Source of the DNA: a virus
IMG/VR virus record: IMGVR_UViG_3300017991_000132
Location: 1-55,546 of that record
DNA: 55,546 bases
Reading direction: 5' to 3' (one strand)
Within the stretch, counting starts at the first letter, position 1. Each line of letters starts with the position of its first letter. A program made the translations under genes and the position numbers. This document shows, one piece after another, positions 1 through 7,720 of the stretch. Below the pieces are notes generated by a model, which saw only the letters and a list, made by a program, of their open reading frames with translations, ran no database searches and had not been told where the DNA came from.

Positions 1-162
1 TACTCAATTTTGCGCTTTCCGCCACACGCGGTCTAGTGATTACGCGGAGTTACGCGGGCCACCCCTCCGCGTTTCCGGGTTAAACCGAACGTCCGGGGAG
101 CCCTCGGGCTCCACCTATCCCCTGTCAACTACTTTTTGTGGTATTTTTCTGACCAGAAAAGG
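1..162. other. Non-coding left edge with regulatory-looking repeats
   Basis: No gene is seen. The stretch follows the stop of the gene at 163-675 and holds two perfect inverted repeats (TTTTCTG/CAGAAAA at 145-160 and GGAGCCC/GGGCTCC at 97-112), neither with a T-tract typical of a terminator. It also has one copy of a 16-base motif (78-93) found three times in the window, a CGCGGAG/CTCCGCG inverted repeat, and one copy of a spaced element (3-43) that recurs at 10978-11018. Confidence 0.6.
78..93. repeat. 16-base repeat GGTTAAACCGAACGTC, copy 1
   Basis: Same 16-mer as 3999-4014. Only the inner GGTT-A-AACC part of the palindrome is kept here. Confidence 0.7.
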
Positions 163-675
163 CTACGCTGCCTGCTTGTCTTTCTTTTCCTTCCACTTGC
201 GCGGACACTTCCCCTCCAAGATACGCTTCGCCTGGCGATCCGTGTTCAGTCGCTTCCACGTCGAACGATCCGCAGCCTCGCCTACCTCGTAGACTTCCAC
301 GCCCGTCTTCTTGATCACGTAGGCGTACTCGATATCCCAGTGGACTTCAGTACACACACCGTAGCCCAGAAAATCGTTGCCATCGTTGTCGAGAATCCGC
401 TGCATGAATAGGGAGGGCTTCTCGTCATCCTTCACGTAACAACGTTCCATGACTTCCAGCATATGCGCCGAAGCCTTCGCAATCATGAAGTGCATCAGCT
501 GCGCCGCGATGTACTCCGGATCCCAGCCACGGTACGCCATGAACTTCCCCAGAAACTCCGCCAGGTCCGGGACCACCCCGGGAAACTCCGGGTAACCGTC
601 ACTGTGACGATACAGGATAACCCTGAAATCCCCGAACTCCGGGTCCTCAATGAAAATGTGACACCGTGTACTCAT
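163..675 (-). CDS. Phage protein with YRHSDGYP motif, unknown function
   Basis: A 170-residue protein beginning MSTRCHIFIED. The ATG at 675 is chosen because it follows the leader box GAAACGGAG (684-692); a longer reading frame upstream has no ribosome-binding site. The N-terminal stretch with LYRHSDGYPE resembles a family of small phage and prokaryotic proteins that start M(S/G)TR and carry a Y-x-H-x-DGYP motif; I know of no firm function for it. The C-terminus is lysine-rich (KWKEKKDK), which would suit nucleic-acid contact, but that is a guess. It is the last gene on the left, 32 bases after the next gene upstream, and probably shares its transcript. Confidence 0.85.
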   Translation of the reverse strand: MSTRCHIFIEDPEFGDFRVILYRHSDGYPEFPGVVPDLAEFLGKFMAYRGWDPEYIAAQLMHFMIAKASAHMLEVMERCYVKDDEKPSLFMQRILDNDGNDFLGYGVCTEVHWDIEYAYVIKKTGVEVYEVGEAADRSTWKRLNTDRQAKRILEGKCPRKWKEKKDKQAA

Positions 676-707
676 TCCCTTTTCTCCGTTTCTTCTGTTG
701 CCTACCA

Positions 708-1448
708 CTACACGCGGTAGTCCTCTTTGTCGAACTTGATCCCCTGCCGTTCGTAAGCCTTGATGCAGGCATCGCAGGCTTTGATGAAATACTTGACAGC
801 ATCCGCCTCGATAGCACTCACTGCCCTGGGCAGGTTTCCACTGCTATCCGCAGAATACGTATGCTCCAGCATAGCCTCTGCGTATACCCTGCGCCGGTTG
901 ACCACCGCATTCGGAAGCTTGTCAGCAGGAGCACACAGCAAATCTTTGCAGAGCCTCCCAAGCATGTCGTGCATCACGGCATCGTATGCCCACCTGATAG
1001 TGTGTGACAAATTCTCCTCAGCTTCTAGCAGAAACTTACGCTTGAGCTTCTCATTGGCATCCACTTCCCACTGGAGAATCGCTACGACCTCCGGGTGAGC
1101 AGCTGCAATCTTCTCCGCCATCGGACGATCCTCTACCTCACGACGCTTCCGCTCCGCAGTCTTGTGACAACCTTCCGGAACTCGCTTGCCACCCCGCTCA
1201 GACGAAATGGAGTCCCGATCGGGAAGGACCATACGCACGTAGGAAAGACGCTCCCCGGTAAACCAGATCCCCCTTCCCTCGTGCTCCGCGTAGTACCCCT
1301 CTTTGCCGTTCAGATTCAGATTGGAAACGTTTCCTGCTTTCCAGATCTTCCACCCGCGCCAGGTGTAGTCAGCTACTTCCTTACCAGGAGACAGCTTAGC
1401 ACGAACGTCACCACCGTCAACAATTGCCACGTCGTCTGAATGTTTCAT
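708..1448 (-). CDS. Hypothetical protein, 246 aa
   Basis: Not recognised. It is a soluble, charged protein with no signal peptide or membrane segment. The N-terminal third has short beta-like stretches (DYTWRGWKIWKAG, GYYAEHEGRGIWF), and the rest looks mostly helical, with a basic segment around residues 85-107. The ATG at 1448 sits a few bases after GAAACGGAG (1455-1463), and a sigma70-type promoter lies at 1481-1508, so this gene heads its own transcript with the 163-675 gene behind it. Confidence 0.85.
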   Translation of the reverse strand: MKHSDDVAIVDGGDVRAKLSPGKEVADYTWRGWKIWKAGNVSNLNLNGKEGYYAEHEGRGIWFTGERLSYVRMVLPDRDSISSERGGKRVPEGCHKTAERKRREVEDRPMAEKIAAAHPEVVAILQWEVDANEKLKRKFLLEAEENLSHTIRWAYDAVMHDMLGRLCKDLLCAPADKLPNAVVNRRRVYAEAMLEHTYSADSSGNLPRAVSAIEADAVKYFIKACDACIKAYERQGIKFDKEDYRV

Positions 1449-1480
1449 CGTTTTCTCCGTTTCTCAATTCGTGCGACAAA

Positions 1481-1508
1481 AATATCACACCGAACTTTAC
1501 GTTGTCAA
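1481..1508 (-). promoter_or_regulatory. sigma70-type promoter for 708-1448
   Basis: TTGACA at 1508-1503, a 16-base spacer, then GATATT at 1486-1481. An A/T-rich ATATTTTTC stretch lies just upstream of the -35. The -10 lies inside the sequence GTGTGATATTTTTG, which resembles a box repeated at 7270-7318, 8537-8585 and 10889-10904. Confidence 0.75.
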
Positions 1509-1524
1509 GAAAAATATTCGACGA

Positions 1525-2025
1525 CTAGCTGCTCGCCCAGCCGAAAAAGAGAAAGACCTTACCCTGCTTCCCCTTGTACCCTTCCCGCTTGCGGAATTCC
1601 TGCGCGTCCTTACCCGTGATTTCCACGCATCCCGCAGGCCCCCACTTGTTGTCCACTGCCTGGTGAGCTTTCCTGATCCACGGCACCAGCTTTTCCGGGA
1701 GCTTCTTACGCTCCGCTACCTGAGTGTACCACTCGCCGTCCCGGTTCATGCAGCTTGTAGTCCGGTCGAAGTCTTTCGCGTCCTCGTGCTCTTTGAGCCT
1801 ACGCCAGACCCAGTAGTGCTCCTCGTTGTTGATAGAGCAGCCTGCCAGGTCACGGATAGACAGGCGCGTGTCGGGCTTCGGAAGCATCACAAAGTCATGC
1901 TTCTCCGCAATAGTTCCCGTGTAGCCGCCATGCCCGTGCTCCCACTGAGCTTGGTGTACCGCATCCCGAAAGGCGTCTTTGGCCGTCTTGCCGAAAGCAT
2001 ACGTGTAGAAAATGTTAGCACCCAT
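1525..2025 (-). CDS. Conserved phage hypothetical protein, 166 aa
   Basis: Starts MGANIFYTYAFGKTAKDAF and contains HGHGGYTGTIAEKHDF. This layout (MGA.., AxDAFxxAVxxAxxEHGHxGYTGTIAEK) is one I associate with a recurrent family of unknown function in phages and some bacterial genomes. The ATG at 2025 follows the TAA of the upstream gene (2027-2416) by one base, with GAGGTGCTAAC before it, so the two are translationally coupled. No catalytic motif is evident. Confidence 0.85.
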   Translation of the reverse strand: MGANIFYTYAFGKTAKDAFRDAVHQAQWEHGHGGYTGTIAEKHDFVMLPKPDTRLSIRDLAGCSINNEEHYWVWRRLKEHEDAKDFDRTTSCMNRDGEWYTQVAERKKLPEKLVPWIRKAHQAVDNKWGPAGCVEITGKDAQEFRKREGYKGKQGKVFLFFGWASS

Positions 2026-2026
2026 G

Positions 2027-2416
2027 TTAGCACCTCACCCTTTCGTAAGCTTCCTCCAGGTGACGTTCCCACGCATCCATCGCGTCGAAGCGACTACCAC
2101 CCGTAGCCTCGTACAGCTTGTCGTGGAAATCCCCTACAACCTCACGGACTGCGGTATCTCCCGCTTCGCCGTAGCTCTTGGTGCGTTGCATACGCAGCCA
2201 CTTGACAATGTAGGTGACGAGTACCTGCCGACGCTTCTGCGTCGAGACGCGCCCTTCTTTCTCCTTCGCCTTTTCGAGTTTGTCTATCGCATCCTGAGCG
2301 ATAGCCTTGAGCCGCTTGTTCCCCTTACTGGTGAACATACCCCACCGCTCGTAAGGCTTGAGCTCCCTCTCCACCGTTTCTCGATGGACCCTCTCGATCC
2401 TGATCATGGGTGCCAT
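2027..2416 (-). CDS. Hypothetical helical protein, 129 aa
   Basis: Not recognised. The start MAPMIRIERV is taken at 2416 because GAAACGGAG (2425-2433) precedes it; a longer frame back to 2584 would overlap the neighbour heavily. The sequence is rich in K, E and R and looks helical throughout, with a basic segment near KRRQVLVTYIVKWLRMQR. It overlaps the 3' end of the upstream gene by 13 bases and is coupled to the downstream gene at 2025. Confidence 0.8.
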   Translation of the reverse strand: MAPMIRIERVHRETVERELKPYERWGMFTSKGNKRLKAIAQDAIDKLEKAKEKEGRVSTQKRRQVLVTYIVKWLRMQRTKSYGEAGDTAVREVVGDFHDKLYEATGGSRFDAMDAWERHLEEAYERVRC

Positions 2417-2967
2417 CCTACTACCTCCGTTTCGTTCTGATACACCAGAGAATTGCAGTTGGGACAAATCCCCTGCGGGACCGTGTCCCCAGGAGAAACC
2501 CGATCTACCACCAGCGGGTCGGGCCAACGATACTTCAGCTTGCCTACCGGCCACCGGTTTCTTCCGCACGCAGGATTGCTGCACGTAAGCACAGGCTCCT
2601 CTGCGATAGCCTTCGCCAGATCGTCCAAGCTTACCTCGTCTACCTCACCGCCCCGGTAAACATAAGAGAAAAGAAACCCCTCGCAGTAGAAGGTCTGGTA
2701 GGACCCATCTTCCACAAAAGGCGCAATCTCCTCGTAGAACTTTTCCTCGTAGTTCGACGACCAATTTAAGCTATTCGGATAGGCGTCCACAATATCTCCA
2801 TCCTTCGTCATGCTCAACTCGATGCCGAAGTTTGCACAGACGTCATGGACGTCCTCACCTTTCGCAAACTCCTCCCCCAGCGAACGCAGGTGCTCCACCA
2901 TCGCTCCCACGTTTTCCTTTTTGATTTCGATGTTACCACCCTGACCAACGTATGCTGTCATACTCAT
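2404..2967 (-). CDS. Hypothetical protein with C-terminal zinc ribbon, 187 aa
   Basis: Begins MSMTAYVGQGGNIEIKKENV. The first 130 residues form an unrecognised alpha/beta-looking domain. The last 60 residues hold two paired-cysteine knuckles (CSNPACG and CPNC), a zinc-ribbon pattern. The ATG at 2967 follows GAAACGGAG (2975-2983), and a strong promoter lies at 3007-3035, making this the first gene of a transcript that continues into 2027-2416 and 1525-2025. Confidence 0.85.
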   Translation of the reverse strand: MSMTAYVGQGGNIEIKKENVGAMVEHLRSLGEEFAKGEDVHDVCANFGIELSMTKDGDIVDAYPNSLNWSSNYEEKFYEEIAPFVEDGSYQTFYCEGFLFSYVYRGGEVDEVSLDDLAKAIAEEPVLTCSNPACGRNRWPVGKLKYRWPDPLVVDRVSPGDTVPQGICPNCNSLVYQNETEVVGWHP

Positions 2968-3006
2968 GATGTTTCTCCGTTTCGCTCGTTTCCATCCGAC
3001 GTGTCA

Positions 3007-3035
3007 AATATAACAACGCGCCACCGCACGGTCAA
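3007..3035 (-). promoter_or_regulatory. sigma70-type promoter for 2404-2967
   Basis: TTGACC at 3035-3030, a 17-base spacer and TATATT at 3012-3007, preceded by the A/T-rich ATTTTTC seen before most promoters in this region. Confidence 0.8.
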
Positions 3036-3082
3036 GAAAAATCGAATTAAAAAATTTTTTGAACGGGAAAGAAAAGGCGGGG

Positions 3083-3658
3083 CTACTTCTTGGTCTTGCG
3101 CACCTTCGCAGTCTTCTTGCGCCGCTTGTGCTGCACGTAGAACGCACAGATTTCGTGGAGCAGCTCACCCTGGATAACGTCGTATCCCAGCTTCTGCTTC
3201 GCCAACGTCATCGCCTCGCGGTACTCCCTACGATGCTCCGCGTGCAGCCAAACAGCTACAGTTTTCGGGGCGTTCGCATCGTGTACCCCCTTGGCCATCG
3301 CACGGAGTTTGCTCACCGGCTCGTCCAGAGCATACTCCAACCACTCGCCCACGTTGTCTTTCCGCGCGAGCTTCGTCAACGCCGCTACCTTGCAACGCCC
3401 CAACGTAGCCAGACGCTCCCGCTGAGACTTCGTGATACCGTAACGACTCGTCCACCGAGCAATTACCAGCAGCTCGTAAGACGCACCCACCGGAACTCCT
3501 ACCTCGCTCTCCACGTAGTCCTTCCAAGTCTTCCAGCCCCAGTTCTGGTGGAAGCTGTTGCGGTGAACTACCCAGAGAATATCCGCCAGGCGGAACAACG
3601 CATCATTCACTTCCCGGCCCAGCTTGCGCGCCAACGCGCGTACTTGTGCTTTCGTCAT
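3083..3658 (-). CDS. Hypothetical basic protein, possible DNA-binding
   Basis: A 191-residue protein, MTKAQVRALARKLGREV. The segment WGWKTWKDYVESEVGVPVGASYELLVIARW looks like a helix-turn-helix-style module seen in some phage and plasmid proteins, and the C-terminus is strongly basic (KRRKKTAKVRKTKK). DNA binding is therefore plausible but not shown. The start at 3658 has a standard AAGGAG site that overlaps the TAA of the upstream zinc-ribbon gene, so it is coupled to that gene and lacks the GAAACGGAG box. Confidence 0.8.
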   Translation of the reverse strand: MTKAQVRALARKLGREVNDALFRLADILWVVHRNSFHQNWGWKTWKDYVESEVGVPVGASYELLVIARWTSRYGITKSQRERLATLGRCKVAALTKLARKDNVGEWLEYALDEPVSKLRAMAKGVHDANAPKTVAVWLHAEHRREYREAMTLAKQKLGYDVIQGELLHEICAFYVQHKRRKKTAKVRKTKK

Positions 3659-3670
3659 TCCCTTTACTCC

Positions 3671-3898
3671 TTACACGCTCAGCGCGCGTCCAATGGATAC
3701 CCCAGGGCACTCCGTACAATGGTACTCCCCGTGCGTCCGCACCAGAGGAGCTCCACAGTCAGGACACATGCCCTTGCGTACCATCCTGCGACCCCTACGA
3801 CGCCTGCCCCGAATACTCGCGCGAGGCTTGCGCTCCTCTTCGTCATCGTACCGTCTACGCTTCCGGCGCCGCTCGAAATTCCTGTTGCTACCCTGCAT
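3671..3898 (-). CDS. Small arginine-rich zinc-ribbon protein, 75 aa
   Basis: The start MQGSNRNF at 3898 is chosen because it follows GAAACGGAG (3906-3914). About 40 residues are extremely arginine-rich (RRRKRRRY, RGRRRRGRR). A compact zinc ribbon follows, with CPDC and CTEC knuckles about 15 residues apart. Such a layout suits RNA or DNA binding, but there is no direct evidence. It heads a two-gene unit under the promoter at 3935-3963. Confidence 0.8.
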   Translation of the reverse strand: MQGSNRNFERRRKRRRYDDEEERKPRASIRGRRRRGRRMVRKGMCPDCGAPLVRTHGEYHCTECPGVSIGRALSV

Positions 3899-3934
3899 CT
3901 TTTTTCTCCGTTTCCAATTCACCAATCGAAAACG

Positions 3935-3963
3935 AATTTAACAAATGCGAAAAAATCCGTCAA
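3935..3963 (-). promoter_or_regulatory. sigma70-type promoter for 3671-3898
   Basis: TTGACG at 3963-3958, 17-base spacer, TAAATT at 3940-3935. The A/T-rich run before the -35 is present. A palindromic 16-base repeat lies about 36 bases upstream (3999-4014). Confidence 0.8.
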
Positions 3964-3998
3964 GAAAAAAATCGCACCGACCGCTCCCTCCAATATTC

Positions 3999-4014
3999 GG
4001 TTAAACCGAACGTC
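3999..4014. repeat. 16-base repeat GGTTAAACCGAACGTC, copy 2
   Basis: Identical 16-mer to 78-93 and to the reverse complement at 7234-7249. With its left flank it forms the palindrome TTCGGTT-A-AACCGAA (3996-4010). All copies are intergenic, so a regulator-binding site is likely. Confidence 0.7.
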
Positions 4015-4116
4015 CCAACCCACCTTCCCCCTTGTCAAGTTTTTATTCTGTTGTGTGAGAAATATTCGACAGGAAAGGTGGGAAGGGGTGGGGGCTCGAA
4101 CGGCCCCCGGAAACTC

Positions 4117-4911
4117 TTACGCCTGGCCGTTCCCCTTCATCGGGAACGGAATGATGCCAGCAGCGCGCTCCTCACTCTGCGCTTCCATCAGCTTCTGCAC
4201 CAGAGGACTCTCCACATCCTCCAGCTCCTCGCCAGGCTGCATCACAGCGAAACGAGCAAAGTCCACCGTGGAAGCGTTCATCTCCCGCTGCACATCCTCC
4301 AGCTGCATCCCGCGCTCCTCCAGAGACTTCCGCGCCAGCCCAGCCTGCTTCTTGGCGTCCGCCACCGCACGCTGAAGATAGTCCGCTGCATCCTCCGGCA
4401 GCACAGCATCGAAGCCCTTCAACTGCTTCGCCACGTCCCGGATACCCTTGACGTCCGCAGCTTTCACCGCGTCCCTCAGTGCGTCCAGAAGCTCCCGAAG
4501 CTCCGACAGCATATCTCCCAGAGCCACTTCGTTCTCGCCAGAAATGGCAAACTTCAGCGCACGAAACCGAAGGTTCGTGTAAGTCGACGTAGCATTGAAT
4601 TCCCGCACGTCTCGCTTACACTTCTCGATCATCTCCTCCAGCTCAGCCTCGCGGTCCACAGGAACAATCGTCCCCAGCTCGTTCGCCCGCCCCAGACGCT
4701 CCACCGCACGCTTCACTCGACCGGCCAGACTCACACCCTTGTTGCGCTCCTCTTTGTCGTTGACCGTCTTCTGTGTCTTCCACTCCGAGTCCTCGCGCTT
4801 ACCCTGGCGCTCCGTCTTCCCGTCCGAATGCCGGTAGCTCAGCCCACCATGCACTCCGCACTTGAACACTACCAGAAAACAATTCTTCAGATCCTCAATC
4901 TTCGTCGGCAT
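4117..4911 (-). CDS. Hypothetical charged helical protein, 264 aa
   Basis: Not recognised. It starts MPTKIEDLKNCFLVVFKCGV at 4911, just after GAAACGGAG (4919-4927). After a short N-terminal stretch it is a long run of charged helices with heptad-like leucine spacing (residues about 80-235), suggesting a coiled-coil or scaffolding role. The gene follows the AAA+ ATPase with no promoter between them, so a partnership is possible. The 3' flank has a GGGGGC/GCCCCC hairpin near 4092-4110 without a T-tract. Confidence 0.8.
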   Translation of the reverse strand: MPTKIEDLKNCFLVVFKCGVHGGLSYRHSDGKTERQGKREDSEWKTQKTVNDKEERNKGVSLAGRVKRAVERLGRANELGTIVPVDREAELEEMIEKCKRDVREFNATSTYTNLRFRALKFAISGENEVALGDMLSELRELLDALRDAVKAADVKGIRDVAKQLKGFDAVLPEDAADYLQRAVADAKKQAGLARKSLEERGMQLEDVQREMNASTVDFARFAVMQPGEELEDVESPLVQKLMEAQSEERAAGIIPFPMKGNGQA

Positions 4912-4963
4912 ACTCTTTCTCCGTTTCTCTCTTTCGAGTTTATCCTACGCCTTCCAATAAGGC

Positions 4964-6694
4964 TTAGTTGCTTCCAGACTTACCGCCGATCCCACCCATC
5001 ATCACCGGGCGGAACATTTCCTCACCAGACGGCTGATCCTTCTCCTCACTCTTCGACGCCTGCCGCGCTCCCTTACCCCACTCACGCTGACGCGCCAGCT
5101 TGCCCTCACTCCAACCTTCCACCACCGGACGAATCTGCTTCGCCTCACTCACGATGTCCGCAGTCTCGATCGCGCGCTCCTCGTAATTACTACGCTTGAT
5201 CGCGTTGATCACTGCCTGCTCCAGCTCTGCACCCGTGAAGTTCTTCGTCGCCTCCGCTACAGCCTTCCAGTCGATGTCCATGTCCGACACGAACTCGTCA
5301 GCTGCCAGACTCTTGAACTTCCGGGCCACCACCTTCAGAACCTTCACCCGGTCTGCCGTGTTGGGCACGTCCACCCAGAACTGGTCATCGAAACGACCAG
5401 CCCGCAGAAACTCCGCGTCCAGAGCCATCGGGTCGTTGCACGTCGCCACGATAAACACCGGCTTGTCGCAGTCCTGCAACCAACCCAGAATATCCTGGCC
5501 AATCCGCCGAGACGTTCCACCATCCGTATCGCCACCACCAGAGAATCCGGCGAACCCTTTTTCGATCTCGTCGATCCACAGAATGCACGGAGAAATAGCC
5601 TCCACCACATCCCGCGCCTTGTACCACCCCTGCTCCGACTCGCCCACGTACTTCCCCATCAGCGCACCCATCGAAAGCTGCACCACCGGAAGCTCCCAAG
5701 CCGTGCCCACGCACTTCGCCGTCAGAGACTTTCCACCACCCGGAATACCCGCGATCACGATCCCCTGCGGGCGAGGAGTGTACTCGAAACGCTGCGCGTC
5801 CAGGAACGTCTTGTAGGTGATCATCAGATATTCCTTCAGATTATCCAGACCACCAATGGCGCCCAGCCCCTGCGGAATAGTCTCGATCCACTTCACCGCC
5901 GGGCTCGAGATCAAAGCCTTTTTCGACTGAATGAGAACCGCAGGCTCGAAACGGCCAGTCTCCGCTAGAGACACCGCACAAGCCTGCTGGGCCTGCTGAT
6001 CCTCCAGCCCCAGCAGAGCATCCAGTACCTTGTTGTAAACCTCGGAGTTCGCCGCTCGGTCCGGATCGATCTTCCCCTCGTCCATGTCCGCGTCCACCGC
6101 AGCCTTGTCCTCGTCCGTCTCCGCTCCTAGCAGATGGTAAACGATCTCCATCGAGCTAGCCGCCAGAGACTTCGCCATCCCTTTCACCACCAACCCCAAC
6201 TCCTCACGAGTAGGAAGGTCCAGCTCCACAGGTAGGAAACCGTCCACCGGCTTGTTTCGATCCACTACCACAACCTGCACCCACTGATTCCCCTTCGATG
6301 ACTGGGACCGCCGATTCAGGTCCTTCAGCAGCCGCATCGCAGGCACACGTAGAGGAGAGTTCTCCCCCAGGTGATCTGCCATGTCTTCCATGATCACCAG
6401 AGCAGGACCATCATCGTAGTTCCCCAGATACTCCAGCACCCCATCAGGCTGCCCAGCCGGGGGCATGAAGGGAGACTTGCACAGCACCGCCAGGTCGTCT
6501 CGGTTCTCCCCTTTGTCCGACTCGTTGACCAGCCCCGTGGAACAGCGCCAACGCAGAACCTTCTTGAACCCGATATCCTGAGCCGCACCCTTGAGCAAAA
6601 CCTCCGCCCGAGCCTCTTCGTTGGTCCGCGCCCAAAGCAAACCAGACCGCGCTCGAATCAGCTTGCTAAGAGTTTTCATGAATTTCTGAGACAT
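4964..6694 (-). CDS. Ycf46-like AAA+ ATPase, 576 aa
   Basis: Residues 1-260 form a degenerate AAA-like N-terminal domain with PALVIMEDMADHLG and VVVVDRNKPVDGFLPVELDLP, as in Ycf46. The C-terminal half is a full AAA+ module: Walker A GIPGGGKS (316-323), Walker B ILWIDEIEKG (D375, E376), a sensor-1 segment VATCNDP, and the arginine-finger/sensor region LRAGRFDDQFWVDVP. The match along VGESEQGWYKARDV and the loop with GGGDTDGGTSRR is characteristic of the Ycf46/FtsH-like group of cyanobacteria, chloroplasts and some phages. These are assumed to be ATP-driven remodelling factors; the substrate is unknown. The ATG at 6694 follows GAAACGGAG (6702-6710). Confidence 0.92.
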   Translation of the reverse strand: MSQKFMKTLSKLIRARSGLLWARTNEEARAEVLLKGAAQDIGFKKVLRWRCSTGLVNESDKGENRDDLAVLCKSPFMPPAGQPDGVLEYLGNYDDGPALVIMEDMADHLGENSPLRVPAMRLLKDLNRRSQSSKGNQWVQVVVVDRNKPVDGFLPVELDLPTREELGLVVKGMAKSLAASSMEIVYHLLGAETDEDKAAVDADMDEGKIDPDRAANSEVYNKVLDALLGLEDQQAQQACAVSLAETGRFEPAVLIQSKKALISSPAVKWIETIPQGLGAIGGLDNLKEYLMITYKTFLDAQRFEYTPRPQGIVIAGIPGGGKSLTAKCVGTAWELPVVQLSMGALMGKYVGESEQGWYKARDVVEAISPCILWIDEIEKGFAGFSGGGDTDGGTSRRIGQDILGWLQDCDKPVFIVATCNDPMALDAEFLRAGRFDDQFWVDVPNTADRVKVLKVVARKFKSLAADEFVSDMDIDWKAVAEATKNFTGAELEQAVINAIKRSNYEERAIETADIVSEAKQIRPVVEGWSEGKLARQREWGKGARQASKSEEKDQPSGEEMFRPVMMGGIGGKSGSN

Positions 6695-6734
6695 TTCTTT
6701 TCTCCGTTTCTTTCCCTACTTGACAACGTCAAGC

Positions 6735-7067
6735 CTAGTGCCCATGCCCATGATGCCCACCACCACCACCCATCAGATGGGCCATGTTGTGCTGGTGTAC
6801 GAAGTTGGCCTGCGTCTGCGCCTGACCCATCGCCTGGCGGAACGCAGCACTGTTACGCTCCTGGAGCTTCGCCAACACACACAGGTCATACATCCCCTGC
6901 GGAAGTTGCGCCCCCACCACGCGGAACGTACCGTCGGGCTGCTTCACGATACGAGCCTGCCCCCGGGCCAAAGCATCCTCGATCTCCCGGAGCGCTCGCT
7001 TACGCTCCTCTTCCAGCCTCTGCCTCTCAGCCTCTGCCATCTTTCTTGCAATCACGTCACACGGCAT
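6735..7067 (-). CDS. Hypothetical protein with histidine-rich C-terminus, 110 aa
   Basis: The start MPCDVIARKM at 7067 has a GGAG site in CACAGGAGAAAGAAAATG. Residues 8-45 form a charged coiled coil (AEAERQRLEEERKRALREIEDALARG). The protein ends GGGGGHHGHGH, a glycine/histidine tail that would bind divalent metal. The leader has a broken form of the usual box (GAAACGGAAACAGAG followed by CAGGAG), as if it had been altered and rescued by a new Shine-Dalgarno. It precedes the AAA+ ATPase gene on the same transcript. Confidence 0.8.
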   Translation of the reverse strand: MPCDVIARKMAEAERQRLEEERKRALREIEDALARGQARIVKQPDGTFRVVGAQLPQGMYDLCVLAKLQERNSAAFRQAMGQAQTQANFVHQHNMAHLMGGGGGHHGHGH

Positions 7068-7113
7068 TTTCTTTCTCCTGTGGTCTCTGTTTCCGTTTCT
7101 CAATCACGCATCA

Positions 7114-7142
7114 AATATAATGCCGCCGCGTTTTTTCGTCAA
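7114..7142 (-). promoter_or_regulatory. sigma70-type promoter for 6735-7067
   Basis: TTGACG at 7142-7137, 17-base spacer, TATATT at 7119-7114, with A/T-rich sequence upstream of the -35. Confidence 0.8.
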
Positions 7143-7233
7143 TCAAATATTTTCGATCACGAATTTTTTTGCCCCTTACTCCCCCTACTAAACTATCACA
7201 CCCGCAACCTTCCACCTACTACCCCTCCCCTTC

Positions 7234-7249
7234 GACGTTCGGTTTAACC
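7234..7249. repeat. 16-base repeat, copy 3, inverted
   Basis: GACGTTCGGTTTAACC, the reverse complement of the copies at 78-93 and 3999-4014. It lies about 92 bases upstream of the promoter at 7114-7142. Confidence 0.7.
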
Positions 7250-7269
7250 AAATATCCATTTCCGAATTC

Positions 7270-7382
7270 GGACAAATCGGGTCCGATTATTTCGGTGTAA
7301 AATATCACACGCTTTACGAAGCCTCAGAGGAAACCTGAGCTCGCTCTAGGTTAGTAGACCACCCCTTATTTTGTATAGAGAG
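7270..7382 (-). repeat. Composite intergenic module, copy 1
   Basis: Read on the minus strand: the 15-mer CTCTCTATACAAAAT (7382-7368), then exactly 49 bases that are not conserved, then a 49-base block (7318-7270) that matches 8585-8537 at 46 of 49 positions. The block contains GTGTGATATTTTACAC and the palindrome AATCGG-AC-CCGATT. The variable segment can form a small hairpin CTCAG/CTGAG next to the conserved block. The module starts right after the stop of 7385-7720. The rest of the 7143-7269 spacer shows only the repeat at 7234-7249. Confidence 0.7.
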
Positions 7383-7384
7383 AG

Positions 7385-7720
7385 TTACTCAGCGCAGAGG
7401 ACCAGACCCTCGTCAGAATATTTCGAGTCGTAACAGCCACACTTATTGTAGCAGCGGGGGAGCACACACATGCGTTTGGTTTCCTTGGCCACGAGTGCCA
7501 TGAGTGCAGCAGCATCCTCGTCGTTACCGATGCCCATCTTCTCTTTGAAGTAGGAGGCAGTCAAGTAACCTTCGGGTTGCATAACCATGGACTTTCCACC
7601 ACGACTTCCTCTGTTAGTCCAACAGAATAAAATCATCGGCCAGCCATCGCCGCGCTCCACTTCTCCGATGTAGCACTCGTACCTGCTACCGTTGCCGGGC
7701 ATCCACTCGATAAATTTCAC
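7385..7720 (-). CDS. Hypothetical protein, 111 aa
   Basis: Not recognised. It begins MKFIEWMPGNGSRYECYIGEV from a GTG at 7720. The start is supported by AAAGGAGAAAGCCT before it and by overlap with the stop of 7717-8463, so the two are translationally coupled. The C-terminal half has five cysteines (CVLPRCYNKCGCYDSK), which may bind a metal. A role linked to the upstream GP88-family protein is possible because of the coupling. Confidence 0.8.
   Translation of the reverse strand: MKFIEWMPGNGSRYECYIGEVERGDGWPMILFCWTNRGSRGGKSMVMQPEGYLTASYFKEKMGIGNDEDAAALMALVAKETKRMCVLPRCYNKCGCYDSKYSDEGLVLCAE

Noticed and set aside
97-112. GC-rich inverted repeat as an intrinsic terminator
   Set aside because: The stem is good but neither strand has a T-tract after it, so an intrinsic terminator is not supported.
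4092-4110. T-arm-like sequence GGGGGCTCGAACGGCCCCC, possible second tRNA-like gene
   Set aside because: The loop and stem geometry do not match a T arm and no partner acceptor stem is found nearby. It is a plain GC-rich hairpin after a stop codon.
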